Below, one piece after another: positions 16,895 to 25,045 of a stretch of 64,000 nucleotides of DNA. Below the pieces are notes generated by a model. The model searched no databases. It saw only the letters and a list, made by a program, of their open reading frames with translations, and was not told where the DNA came from. The stretch lies in assembly GCF_003938655.1 (NCBI RefSeq), contig NZ_RJJT01000017.1:62001-126000 (forward strand), in the 5' to 3' direction. Each line of letters begins with the position of its first letter. Position 1 is the first letter of the stretch. The stretch is from Rhizobium pisi. GTDB taxonomy: Bacteria > Pseudomonadota > Alphaproteobacteria > Rhizobiales > Rhizobiaceae. A program made the translations under genes and the position numbers.

Positions 16895-17531
16895 TGAGCT
16901 TCCTTTCCAGGATCTGGCTGCTTTTCGACAAAGGCCAGCAAAGGGCGAAGTAGATGAGGGCGACGAGCCCGTAGACGGTGAAGGGCTGGAAGGTGGCATT
17001 GGTGACCACGGTGCCGGCTTTCGACAATTCGACGAAGCCGATGATCGAGGTCAGCGCCGTACCCTTGACGATCTGAACGGAGAAACCGACCGTGGGCGGT
17101 ATGGCGACCCTCAGCGCCTGCGGCAGGATGACGTAGCGCATCTGCTGCAGCCGCCCCATGCCAAGGCTGGCAGAGGCTTCCCATTGACCCCTAGCGACCG
17201 CTTCGACGCAGCCGCGCCAGATTTCCGCGAGGAAGGCGGCACTCCACAGGATGAGCGCCAATCCCGCAGCAAGCCATGCCGGCACGTCTATCCCGAAGAG
17301 GCCGAGGCCGAAAAAGGCGATGAAGAGCTGCATTAGCAGCGGCGTGCCCTGAAAGAGCTCGATATAATATTTCGCGACTGTCCTGAACGCTTTGCGCTTG
17401 CTGATACGCAGGAAGAGCAGCCCCAGTCCGACCACGCCGCCGCCGATGAACGAGACGAGCGAAAGAAGGATCGTCCAGCGGGCGGCAAGCAGCAGGTTGC
17501 GCAGGATGTCCCAGAGTGTGAACTCGATCAT
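16872..17531 (-). CDS. Polar amino-acid ABC transporter permease (second)
   Basis: This 219-residue membrane protein belongs to the His/Glu/Gln/Arg/opine permease group. It shows the family pattern YYIELFQGTPLLMQLF near the first third and the ATPase-contacting loop ARGQWEASASLGMGRLQQMRYVILPQALR in the middle. Start ATG at 17531 overlaps the previous permease stop by ATGA. Two non-identical permeases imply a heterodimeric channel, as in glutamine or opine uptake systems. Confidence 0.9.
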   Translation of the reverse strand: MIEFTLWDILRNLLLAARWTILLSLVSFIGGGVVGLGLLFLRISKRKAFRTVAKYYIELFQGTPLLMQLFIAFFGLGLFGIDVPAWLAAGLALILWSAAFLAEIWRGCVEAVARGQWEASASLGMGRLQQMRYVILPQALRVAIPPTVGFSVQIVKGTALTSIIGFVELSKAGTVVTNATFQPFTVYGLVALIYFALCWPLSKSSQILERKLNVAHRNH

Positions 17532-18199
17532 CGCGCCGCCCTCCTCGGGAAAATGAATCCGCCGACCACCGCAAGGACCTGCCGCAGCAGGATCGCCAGC
17601 GCGAGATAGATCGATGTCGAGACGATGTAGGCCTCGAAGGCGCGGAATGTTCGCGATTGTATGAAGTTCGCGGCAAAGGTCAGATCCTCGGCGGCGATCT
17701 GCGAGACGACCGATGAGCCGAGCATGACGATGACCACCTGCGACGACAGGGCCGGCCAAATGCGTTGCAGCGACGGCACGAGAACGACATGTCGGAAGGT
17801 TTCGAAGCGCGTCATTGCAAGGCTCTCGCCGGCCTCGAACTGGCCCTTCGGGGTTGCCTGAATGCCCGCGCGGATAATCTCGCAGCTGTAGGCGCCAAGG
17901 TTAACGACCATCGCAAGGTTGGCGGCCGTCAGTTCGGAAAGCTTGAGGCCGAGCGACGGCAGACCGAAAAAGATGAAAAAGAGCTGGATCAGGAACGGCG
18001 TGTTGCGGATCAATTCGACATAGATCGCGACGACCGGCTTCAGCCAGGTCGGCCCGAGCGCGCGCACCCAGGCGCTGAAGATGCCGAGCGAAATGCCGAG
18101 CACGCCACCGATCGCGATAAGCTCCAGCGTGACCAGTATGCCCTTGATGATCTCAGGATAATATTGAAGCAGCCATCCGAATTCGAAATGATAGCTCAA
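17528..18199 (-). CDS. Polar amino-acid ABC transporter permease (first)
   Basis: This 223-residue protein has the same architecture as its neighbour, with YVELIRNTPFLIQLFFIFFGLPSLGL and the EAA-like loop TPKGQFEAGESLAMTRFETFRHVVL. I chose a TTG start at 18199 (MSYHFEFGW), because a GAGGGG sequence lies about 9 bases upstream and family members begin this way; an ATG at 18238 would add 13 residues without similarity. It lies 75 bp after the binding-protein gene in the operon. Confidence 0.85.
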   Translation of the reverse strand: MSYHFEFGWLLQYYPEIIKGILVTLELIAIGGVLGISLGIFSAWVRALGPTWLKPVVAIYVELIRNTPFLIQLFFIFFGLPSLGLKLSELTAANLAMVVNLGAYSCEIIRAGIQATPKGQFEAGESLAMTRFETFRHVVLVPSLQRIWPALSSQVVIVMLGSSVVSQIAAEDLTFAANFIQSRTFRAFEAYIVSTSIYLALAILLRQVLAVVGGFIFPRRAAR

Positions 18200-18274
18200 G
18201 GAATTGTCCCCTCTTCTGGCGACGGAGCGGCACATCATCCCGCGCGCGGGATGATGTGCGGAAGACCGGTTTCC

Positions 18275-19060
18275 TTACAGATCCGACGGGAGATCGGCGC
18301 CGAGCCACTTCTTCGAGATGGCGTTGAGCGATCCATCGGTCTTGGCGGCGGCGATAATGCCGTTCACCTTCTCGAGAAGAGCCGCCTGTTCCTTGTTGAG
18401 GCCGATGTAGCAAGGCGAGTTCTTGATGAGGAACTTCATCTCAGGGCGCTTGGGAGGGTTCTTGGCGAGGATCGCAGCAGCGACGACGTTGCCGGTCGCG
18501 ATGGTGTCGACTTGGCCGGACAGGAAGGCCGAGATGGTGCCATTATTGTCCTCGTAACGCTTGATCGTTGAATCGGCTGGCGCGATCTTCGTCAGCTCGA
18601 GATCCTCAACCGCGCCGCGCGTGACGCCGATGCTCTTGCCGGAGAGATCCTCCACCTTGGCGATCGCAATATCGGCCGGCGCGAACACGCCGTTGAAGAA
18701 GGGTGCGTAGGCTAAAGAGAAGTCGATCACCTTTTCGCGCTCGGCGTTCTTGCCGAGGCTTGATATGACTAGATCGACCTTATTCGTCTGCAGATAGGGG
18801 ACGCGGTTGGCGCTGGTGACCGGCACGAGTTCGGTCTTGACGCCCAGCTTTTCGGCAATGAGATTGGCCACATCGATATCGTAGCCCATCGGCGCCATAT
18901 CGGTGCCGACGCTGCCGAAGGGCGGAAAATCCTGCGGGACGGCGACACGCAGCGTACCGCGCGCCGTGATGTCGGCGAGAGCATCGGCGTGAGACGCGGA
19001 GCCGAAGCCGAAGGTTGCAGCCAGGGTCGCGATTGCGAAGAAGACTCGTCTTGTAAGCAT
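18275..19060 (-). CDS. Polar amino-acid ABC transporter substrate-binding protein
   Basis: This 261-residue periplasmic protein has a signal peptide (MLTRRVFFAIATLAATFGFGSASHA). The family 3 binding-protein fold follows: RGTLRVAVPQDFPPFG, the GYDIDVANLIAEKLG segment and GKSIGVTRGAVEDL. Members bind amino acids or opines. The start lies only three bases after the regulator gene, so the two are probably translated from one transcript. The specific amino acid cannot be deduced. Confidence 0.9.
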   Translation of the reverse strand: MLTRRVFFAIATLAATFGFGSASHADALADITARGTLRVAVPQDFPPFGSVGTDMAPMGYDIDVANLIAEKLGVKTELVPVTSANRVPYLQTNKVDLVISSLGKNAEREKVIDFSLAYAPFFNGVFAPADIAIAKVEDLSGKSIGVTRGAVEDLELTKIAPADSTIKRYEDNNGTISAFLSGQVDTIATGNVVAAAILAKNPPKRPEMKFLIKNSPCYIGLNKEQAALLEKVNGIIAAAKTDGSLNAISKKWLGADLPSDL

Positions 19061-19063
19061 ATT

Positions 19064-19813
19064 TTAATTGCTCCTTTGAAGTAGTGGTTTTTTGGGTCTG
19101 ACAGTTGGGCCGGAGGCCACGGTCTTGGGAGGGAGTGACAGGGAACTGCGCAATTCCGAGAGCGGGTCCGGGCGCGTGGTCAGGTCAAGGCCCATTTCCA
19201 CTTCATCCAGATGTTCGACAGAAAGTTCCGCGGCTCTGACGAAATCGCCCGCCTGCATGGCCTCGAAGATGCGGCAGTGCCCATCGTGGGACTGTGCGGC
19301 ATGAAATTCAGACTGATAGAGCATCGAGATGAGGATCGTCCTCGCGGTGAGATCACGCAGGATATCGACGATGATGGCGTTCCCGCTCAATTCTGCGATG
19401 CGGATGTGAAAATCGCCCATCAAATAGGTGAGGCGCTGCCGGTTGCCCGAAGCCAGCGCTCGCTTTTCCTCGTTCAAATGCGCATCGAGAGCGCTACGCC
19501 CCTCGTCCGTCAGTGCGCACATGCTGCGCAACAATCCGGCCTCGATAACGCGCCGTGCCTCATAGACCGCGATCGCGTCTTCGGCGGACGGCTCAATGAC
19601 AAACCAGCCCCGTCTCGGACTGACATGCACAATGCCGCGTGTTTCCAGGCGCATCATGGCTTCACGAACGCGGGTGCGGGACACGCCGAAGAGGGCTGCC
19701 AGCTGGTTTTCACTGAGACGCGTCCCAGGCCGGATCTTGGCTGAAAGAATCCCGGAAACGATCGTTTCTTCGATGGTCTTCTGCGTGGTCTCGGATGTCT
19801 GGCTATCTTGCAT
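19064..19813 (-). CDS. GntR-family transcriptional regulator, FadR (FCD) subfamily
   Basis: This 249-residue protein has an N-terminal winged helix-turn-helix (residues about 18-75, with RLSENQLAALFGVSRTRVREAMMRLETRG) and a C-terminal all-helical FCD ligand domain (about 90-215). FCD domains often hold a metal and bind a carboxylate ligand, including amino-acid-derived acids. It is the first gene of the amino-acid importer operon and would be its repressor. A perfect inverted repeat over its own start codon suggests autoregulation. Confidence 0.9.
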   Translation of the reverse strand: MQDSQTSETTQKTIEETIVSGILSAKIRPGTRLSENQLAALFGVSRTRVREAMMRLETRGIVHVSPRRGWFVIEPSAEDAIAVYEARRVIEAGLLRSMCALTDEGRSALDAHLNEEKRALASGNRQRLTYLMGDFHIRIAELSGNAIIVDILRDLTARTILISMLYQSEFHAAQSHDGHCRIFEAMQAGDFVRAAELSVEHLDEVEMGLDLTTRPDPLSELRSSLSLPPKTVASGPTVRPKKPLLQRSN

Positions 19814-19819
19814 ACAAGA
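19806..19819 (-). promoter_or_regulatory. Candidate FCD-regulator operator overlapping the start codon
   Basis: TCTTG-CATA-CAAGA is a perfect inverted repeat whose centre contains the regulator's start codon (CAT at 19811-19813). Its CTTG-N4-CAAG core resembles known sites of FadR-type regulators. Binding here would block the whole operon at its translation start region. Confidence 0.5.
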
Positions 19820-20368
19820 CAGAAAGCAAAGCTCGTGCCAAAATTCTGCGTTCAGGATTTCCGGGACGTCTCGGATTCTTCACCTCGGATTTGCACGCTG
19901 GGAATGCAGACTGAACGTAAATTGAGCGGGTGCCGCAACTCGTTGTCAACCGGGATCGGCGCCGGCTGCCCAAAGCCGATAAAGCCCCTTCCCTCTCGAA
20001 AGCCGCTTGCGGCAAGATCGGTTCGGTTTACCTAGTCACTACAGTCCAGGAAATGGCGAATGTAGCCATCGCGACCAGAGGATAAGGGAGGCGGACCAGT
20101 CCATCGTTCGAGTTTTCGGTGGCATGGGTGCCCCCAGCCGTTGCGCCCAAGCGAGGTTATTCGCTTAGATAGATCCAAGCCATCTCGGGCAGGCGCTTGA
20201 CGCGGATGCTCGAGGCTTTGCCGGCGGTGCGAAACGCTTCGAAGCGCTCCTGCAGAAGGAGGGGCGTTGCGGACTACTTGCCATTAAGCTTTTGCGCTTT
20301 CACGCTTTCACACCCCCGAGCCATTTCGACCGACCATAGTGTGTGTGCCCTTAATATCCCCCAATGCA
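19820..20368. other. Long gap upstream of the amino-acid importer operon
   Basis: It must hold the promoter for the leftward operon. Near 20165-20260 the minus strand reads as a short peptide end (containing SIRVKRLPEMAWIYLSE before a stop), which may be the tail of a lost gene. I see no intact gene here. Confidence 0.35.
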
Positions 20369-20686
20369 TCAGGCCTTCGATTTCCTCCAGCCGGCCGCCC
20401 AAGCTTCAAACTCCGAGCAGAACCACCGTTCTCCATACTGGGGGCTGATCTTCGTCTGTGAGTAGTATCGCTGCCCCGGCACGTGGAAGATGCGCTCGCC
20501 CGTCTCGATGCTGATGTTGCCCTTGATCTTGCATGAGTGTCCGGAGCCGCCTGAAACGTTCCAGGACGCAAGCAGGTCGCTCAGGGTCATGCCGCCGGCT
20601 GCACCAAACGCGAGCGCACCGATGAGCAAACCCGGCGCCTTAAACAGCACCGATTTCTTCTGCGGATTGCGAAAACCCTGACGCAT
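20369..20686 (-). CDS. Small membrane-anchored sunset-domain protein
   Basis: This 105-residue protein has a hydrophobic segment near residues 15-33 (APGLLIGALAFGAAGGM) that may be a membrane anchor or signal. Its C-terminal half follows the 'sunset domain' pattern: CKIKGNISIETGERIFHVPG, then ERWFCSEFEAWAAGWR. In rhizobia this domain often follows secreted thermonuclease-like domains; here it stands alone. The function is unknown. Start is the ATG that begins MRQGFRNPQ; an upstream extension lacks similarity. Confidence 0.7.
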   Translation of the reverse strand: MRQGFRNPQKKSVLFKAPGLLIGALAFGAAGGMTLSDLLASWNVSGGSGHSCKIKGNISIETGERIFHVPGQRYYSQTKISPQYGERWFCSEFEAWAAGWRKSKA

Positions 20687-20927
20687 GCCCCCAAATCTCC
20701 GCCATTTCGCGCAAAAGATCGTAATCGTGTTGGCGCATGGCGAACATCTATCCAAAAGGGGTAACTCGCTCATTCCATCCTGACGGGGCACCAGGGCTGA
20801 AGACGGGTAATCGGGCCAATTCGGCGTTGTCGAACCATCTGCCGTGAACGGCCCGTTCGGAACCGGCGAAGGGTAGAATCAGCGCTGTGCACCATATCCA
20901 CCAAGTTCAAACCGGAAAGTGACCTTA

Positions 20928-21449
20928 TCATCCCAAGGATCGCGGGGTTACGAATCGTGCGAGATAACCGGTGCCCGCCGCAATCTCGTCCCATCCGTCG
21001 AGATCGAGGTCGATGACGGCGAGTCCGGCCGTCGGGAACTTCTCCCGCATGCGCCCCACGGCATCGGCATCGCCGTCCGCCACGATAAGCCAGGCCGCAT
21101 TCTCGATGCCGGGATTGTGGCCGATGACGAGCAGCGTGCGGATGCCAGGTTCGACGGCCCGGATCATATCGAGGATGCGCTCGGCCGACACCTCGTAGAT
21201 ATCCGCCGCCTCGCGTTCGGACACCTTTTTCGAAAGGGCCGCGCGGACGAGCTTCCAGGTTTCCCGCGCCCGGCGGGCCGGCGAGACGAGGACGAGATCG
21301 GGGATCAGCTTCTCGCGCGCCATATAGGCGCCGATGACGGGTGCTGCCTTGCGCCCGCGAACCGCCAATGGCCGTTCACGGTCGGCCACACCGTCGGGCC
21401 AAGCGGATTTGGCGTGGCGCAGAAGGATGAGGCGGTGTTTCGGCAGCAT
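20928..21449 (-). CDS. sixA: SixA-like phosphohistidine phosphatase, histidine phosphatase superfamily
   Basis: This 173-residue protein begins LILLRHAKSAWPDG; the RHAKS motif holds the catalytic histidine of the phosphoglycerate-mutase-like superfamily. A conserved arginine lies in SPARRARET, and the second histidine in VIGHNPGIE. The length and RHAKS form are those of SixA-type enzymes, which remove phosphate from histidine phosphotransfer domains. It stands alone on the minus strand; no partner kinase is adjacent. Confidence 0.88.
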   Translation of the reverse strand: MLPKHRLILLRHAKSAWPDGVADRERPLAVRGRKAAPVIGAYMAREKLIPDLVLVSPARRARETWKLVRAALSKKVSEREAADIYEVSAERILDMIRAVEPGIRTLLVIGHNPGIENAAWLIVADGDADAVGRMREKFPTAGLAVIDLDLDGWDEIAAGTGYLARFVTPRSLG

Positions 21450-21843
21450 GGGTTCAGCGTCATTTTATCGCGAGGCCGATGTCATATCATAAGCTAGAGC
21501 CTCGTTTCGTGTTGACTCCTGGAGCATGAGGGGCCGCTCTTGATATAGGTCGCAAACTGGCGGATGACACTGGCAGGTCCAGTTGTTTCGTCCTGCATTT
21601 GCGAAACTTAGGCATCCCGCGGATTTCGGCGTCGGCGATGGCCGATCGGACGTAAAGCGCGTCTTGTCAGAAATCGAAATCGAGCTTGACCGCGCTGACG
21701 AAACTCTAGACCTGGTCCCGAGTTCCGATCTGCTTGGAGAACCGCAACCCAAAGCGAGTATTTTCGGCTTTTTTTGAGGATTGATCGCCATAATTGCCTG
21801 CGTCACGATGAGCGCAGGCTACCCCTGGCTTCGCCGCCCACTC
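21450..21843. other. Gap right of the SixA-like gene
   Basis: It contains the upstream region of the leftward phosphatase gene and several short frames without recognisable content. A T-rich stretch near 21764-21775 has no clear stem in front of it. Confidence 0.35.
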
Positions 21844-22069
21844 TCAAGCTGAGCGGCGCATTACAAGGTTGTCGATCAAGCTCTCAGTCAGCCTTTCGTA
21901 TGTCCCACCGCGCTTGACATAGGCGGCCAGCAGCGGGCCGAAATCGAGCGCCGTTCGTCTCTCCAGGATTCGACGGCTGGAATGAAGCTCGAAGCCGCTG
22001 CTTTATCGCCTCAACAGCAAGCGCGCCATATGCGGCTATTTCCCGATTAAGATATGCCACGCGTGCCAT
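21844..22069 (-). pseudogene. Possible small frameshifted gene, unknown
   Basis: On the minus strand an ATG at 22069 with GGAAG upstream starts MARVAYLNREIAAYGALAVEAIK. After that the coding character moves to another frame, which reads LDFGPLLAAYVKRGGTYERL and ends VMRRSA at 21844. The two parts together would make a protein of about 75 residues. I do not recognise the family; the shift and the coding-like composition are what can be seen. Confidence 0.35.
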
Positions 22070-22205
22070 GGCGTGACTTCCATTCAAATCCTCTTCAAGG
22101 TTCCTTCGCTGGAAGCGCGAAGTCTGGCCGCGCCACAACTTTGCCCCAACGATGACTGATCCCAGCGAGACCCTCTCGGGGAATGTGGATTTGGAGCAAT
22201 ATAGA

Positions 22206-23354
22206 ATGGATAAGTGTTCGTACCTCGTGGCGTTTTCTATCGCGGTACTCGCCTCAAGTGGCTCAATTGCGAAGGCCGACGGGTTTGCTGAGAAGGCGCA
22301 AGCTTCATTCGAACCCGTGGTAAAGGAATACGATATTCCCGGACTCGTCGTCGGAGTTACCAGGAACGGCAAACATGAGTTTTATGCGGTCGGGTTGGCA
22401 TCGCGTGCCGACAACCGTCCGGCCACCCCTGATACGCTGTTTGAGCTCGGCTCGATAAGCAAAATTTTCAACGTGACGCTTGCGGCATTGGCCGAAGAAC
22501 GCGGAAAGCTCAGCCTCAGTGATACGGTTGCACATCACGTCTGTGTCGACGCATGCTCAATTGGCGACAAGCTTACACTCATGGATTTGGCAACACATCA
22601 TTCGGGCGGACTGCCATTGCAGGTGCCGGACAACGTTTCGAACGTAGATGGGTTGGTGAGCTGGCTGAAGGATTGGCACCCGCCGCAACCGGGAACGCGA
22701 AGCTACTCTAACGTCGGCATCGGGATGCTCGGCTACATATCTGGCAAAGCCATGGGCTCCAACTACAAGCAGGCCTTGCAGGACGTGCTCTTCCCTGCGT
22801 TCGGACTCCGCCATACGTGGATAGACGTTCCTAAGAGTGACATGAGCCAGTACGCTTTCGGCTATGACCGAAAGACCAATGCGCCAATTCGGGTGAGCCC
22901 TGGGGTCTTGGACTCGGAGGCCTATGGCGTGAAGTCGAGTGTCCGAGACATGCTAACAGTTCTTGATGTGGAGTTGGGGCACGGGAAGGCTCCCGACGAA
23001 TTGCGCAAGGCGGTTGAGAGAACCCATGAAGGTCAGTACAAAACTGCCTTTTTCACCCAGGATATGATTTGGGAGCAGTACCCGTGGCCCACCGACCTGC
23101 AGACCATGACGTCTGGCAATGGCTATGATTTCATCATGAAGCCACAGCCAGCCGAAAAAATCAGCCCATCGCTTCCTCCCCAGAAGAATGTGATCCTGAA
23201 CAAGACCGGTTCGACGAACGGGTTTGGCGGTTACATCGCTATGGTGCCGAGCGAGGACATCGGCGTTGTTGTGCTCGCTAACAAGAACTACCCAAACGAA
23301 GCCCGCGTGAAGGCGACCTACTCCCTGATCGAAGCATTACTGTCCAAAAAATAG
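22206..23354 (+). CDS. Class C-type beta-lactamase / serine hydrolase
   Basis: This 382-residue protein has a signal peptide (MDKCSYLVAFSIAVLASSGSIAKA) and all three active-site motifs of class C beta-lactamases and related penicillin-binding proteins: Ser83-Ile-Ser-Lys86, Tyr167-Ser-Asn169 and Lys333-Thr-Gly335. Length fits AmpC. The start ATG follows GGAGCAATATAG. The second motif is YSN where classical AmpC has YAN, as in several environmental enzymes. It may hydrolyse beta-lactams or a cell-wall peptide. No AmpR-type regulator is adjacent, and base use is more AT-rich than neighbours, which hints at separate acquisition. Confidence 0.87.
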   Translation: MDKCSYLVAFSIAVLASSGSIAKADGFAEKAQASFEPVVKEYDIPGLVVGVTRNGKHEFYAVGLASRADNRPATPDTLFELGSISKIFNVTLAALAEERGKLSLSDTVAHHVCVDACSIGDKLTLMDLATHHSGGLPLQVPDNVSNVDGLVSWLKDWHPPQPGTRSYSNVGIGMLGYISGKAMGSNYKQALQDVLFPAFGLRHTWIDVPKSDMSQYAFGYDRKTNAPIRVSPGVLDSEAYGVKSSVRDMLTVLDVELGHGKAPDELRKAVERTHEGQYKTAFFTQDMIWEQYPWPTDLQTMTSGNGYDFIMKPQPAEKISPSLPPQKNVILNKTGSTNGFGGYIAMVPSEDIGVVVLANKNYPNEARVKATYSLIEALLSKK

Positions 23355-23513
23355 ATGTCATTTTTGGCCGAACCGGACTCGACCTAAATGTCCGCTTCGG
23401 CCGAATTGGCATGTTCACTGCGCGACAATTCTGCCGAGCTTTCATTCCTGGACTACCGGAAATCTCGGGCTTTAGGGAATGGGCTCGCCATAGTATCGGG
23501 CTCGGGATAAGTC

Positions 23514-23539
23514 CCCTTATGCCGAATTCGGCATAAGGG
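23514..23539. repeat. 26-bp perfect palindrome between convergent genes
   Basis: Thirteen-base arms starting CCCTTATGCCGAA (23514) pair exactly with their reverse complement, with a GAATTC centre. It lies between the beta-lactamase gene and the convergent TetR gene. There is no loop and no T run, so it could be a bidirectional terminator of unusual form, a cruciform or a protein-binding site. Confidence 0.6.
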
Positions 23540-23581
23540 CACGAACATATTTCTTGGCCGAAGCCCCGCCGGACGAGGGCT

Positions 23582-24154
23582 TCACAGAATAAGGCCCGTA
23601 GTCCGATAGGCCCGGATCGTACGATCGTAAATGCTGATGTCCTGGCAGCCGCGCGCGACTAATTGGGCCCCCTCGATGGCAGCAAAGATCGCCATCCCGT
23701 GTTCCTGCAAATCCTGCTCGCTCGCGGAAGGCTTTGCCCGTGAGAGCACCTTGATAAGCCAGCCGACGTTCATCGCGGCGAATTTATCGACCTCGGCCCG
23801 GACCTCCGGGGGAAGGTCGTCGAGTTCCGCGCTCATAATGCCGCACAGGCACATGCGATTATCGTTGGCCAGGGCGGCGCGAAAGATATCCGCGTATCTT
23901 TCCATGCACCAACTCGCATCGTTGGAAGTGGCCAGCAGCTCCGCCAGATAGGCCGCCCCTTCCTCGGTATAGCGACGCGCCAATGCCGCGCCGAGGTCGC
24001 CCTTGGTGGGGAAGTGGTAGTGCACGCTGGCACTTTTGATGCCGACTTCTTTCGCGAGCTCACGAAAGCTGAGGGCATTGTAGCCGTGGGCCTGCACCGT
24101 CGCCTTAGCAGCAACCATGACCGCCTCACGCATGTCGTTCTTCGTTCTAGCCAT
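23582..24154 (-). CDS. TetR-family transcriptional regulator
   Basis: This 190-residue regulator has an N-terminal helix-turn-helix (about residues 13-58: YNALSFRELAKEVGIKSASVHYHFPTKGDL) and a helical ligand domain. It is divergent from a glutathione S-transferase gene 108 bp away; both promoters lie in that gap, which contains two related inverted repeats. The likely job is repression of the transferase and hydrolase genes until a small electrophilic or hydrophobic compound binds. Confidence 0.9.
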   Translation of the reverse strand: MARTKNDMREAVMVAAKATVQAHGYNALSFRELAKEVGIKSASVHYHFPTKGDLGAALARRYTEEGAAYLAELLATSNDASWCMERYADIFRAALANDNRMCLCGIMSAELDDLPPEVRAEVDKFAAMNVGWLIKVLSRAKPSASEQDLQEHGMAIFAAIEGAQLVARGCQDISIYDRTIRAYRTTGLIL

Positions 24155-24167
24155 CGCCGTTCCATAC

Positions 24168-24181
24168 CTATCACTCGATAG
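24168..24181. promoter_or_regulatory. Candidate TetR operator, regulator side
   Basis: CTATC-ACTC-GATAG is a perfect 5-bp-arm inverted repeat 14 bases before the regulator start, and is followed by another GATAG. It shares its arms with the site at 24233. Confidence 0.5.
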
Positions 24182-24232
24182 ATAGTTGTTGACGCCGCAA
24201 AAGGGAAGAGCTAAGCGTGGATCGCAACCTAT

Positions 24233-24242
24233 CTATCGATAG
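24233..24242. promoter_or_regulatory. Candidate TetR operator, transferase side
   Basis: CTATCGATAG is a perfect 10-bp palindrome inside ACCTATCTATCGATAGACAG, 20 bases before the transferase start and overlapping its probable transcription start. The same arms occur at 24168-24181, so one regulator could control both directions. Confidence 0.55.
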
Positions 24243-24262
24243 ACAGACAAAAGGAGTCTCCC

Positions 24263-24949
24263 ATGCAAATCTTCGATCGCCCCGGCTTTCCCAATCCAGC
24301 CCGTATCCGCATCGTGCTCGCCGAGAAGGGCCTCGAGCCGCAGGTAGAGTTCGTCTCCGTCGACCTCATCGGCGCCGAACATAAGCAACCCGCCTTCCTC
24401 GAAAAGAACCCCTCGGGCGTGCTGCCGGTCCTCCAGCTCGAAGACGGCACCTACATCAGTGAGGCTACCGCCATCACTGAATATCTCGACAATCTCGACG
24501 GCGATCCGCGGCTCACCGGCAAGACGCCGAAGGAAAAGGCCGTCATCCACATGATGCAGAAGCGGGCCGAGACCGAGCTGCTCGATGCCGTCGGCAACTA
24601 CTTCCATCACGCGACGCCGGGCCTTGGCGCCGAGCTGCAGGTGTTCAAGAGCCCGGAATGGGCTGGCCGTCAGGACTGGGGCAATCGCCAGCGTGATAAG
24701 GCAGTCGCGGGCATGAGGTACTTCGACACGGTGTTGCAGGACCGGTCGTTCGTCGCCGGCAATGCATTCTCGATGGCCGACATCACAGTGTTTGCCGGGC
24801 TGATGTTCGCGGACGCCGCCGGCATTGCCATCCCTGACGATCATTCTGCGCTGAAGTCCTGGCGCGCAAAGGTCTCAGAACTCCCAAGCGTCAAGAATCG
24901 CAGCGGCCAGATGTTCGTCGCCGAGGATCTGCGCAGGCTCGGCTTCTAA
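24263..24949 (+). CDS. Glutathione S-transferase family protein
   Basis: This 228-residue protein has an N-terminal thioredoxin-like domain (FDRPGFPNPARIRIVLAEKG, then NPSGVLPVLQLEDGTYISEATAI, where the cis-proline and the glutathione-binding ESxT-like turn lie) and a C-terminal helical domain with FSMADITVFAG. It would conjugate glutathione to electrophiles or reduce peroxides. Start ATG follows AAAAGGAGTCTCCC. It is the first gene of the unit that faces the TetR gene; the hydrolase gene follows after 96 bp. Confidence 0.9.
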   Translation: MQIFDRPGFPNPARIRIVLAEKGLEPQVEFVSVDLIGAEHKQPAFLEKNPSGVLPVLQLEDGTYISEATAITEYLDNLDGDPRLTGKTPKEKAVIHMMQKRAETELLDAVGNYFHHATPGLGAELQVFKSPEWAGRQDWGNRQRDKAVAGMRYFDTVLQDRSFVAGNAFSMADITVFAGLMFADAAGIAIPDDHSALKSWRAKVSELPSVKNRSGQMFVAEDLRRLGF

Positions 24950-25045
24950 TCACCCGCAGGAAAGCGGTGCGAACACCGCACCGACACGCCCAGCCACATT
25001 CGCCACTCGCGCCGCCCAGGCGGCATAACCTCACGGAGTTTCTTC

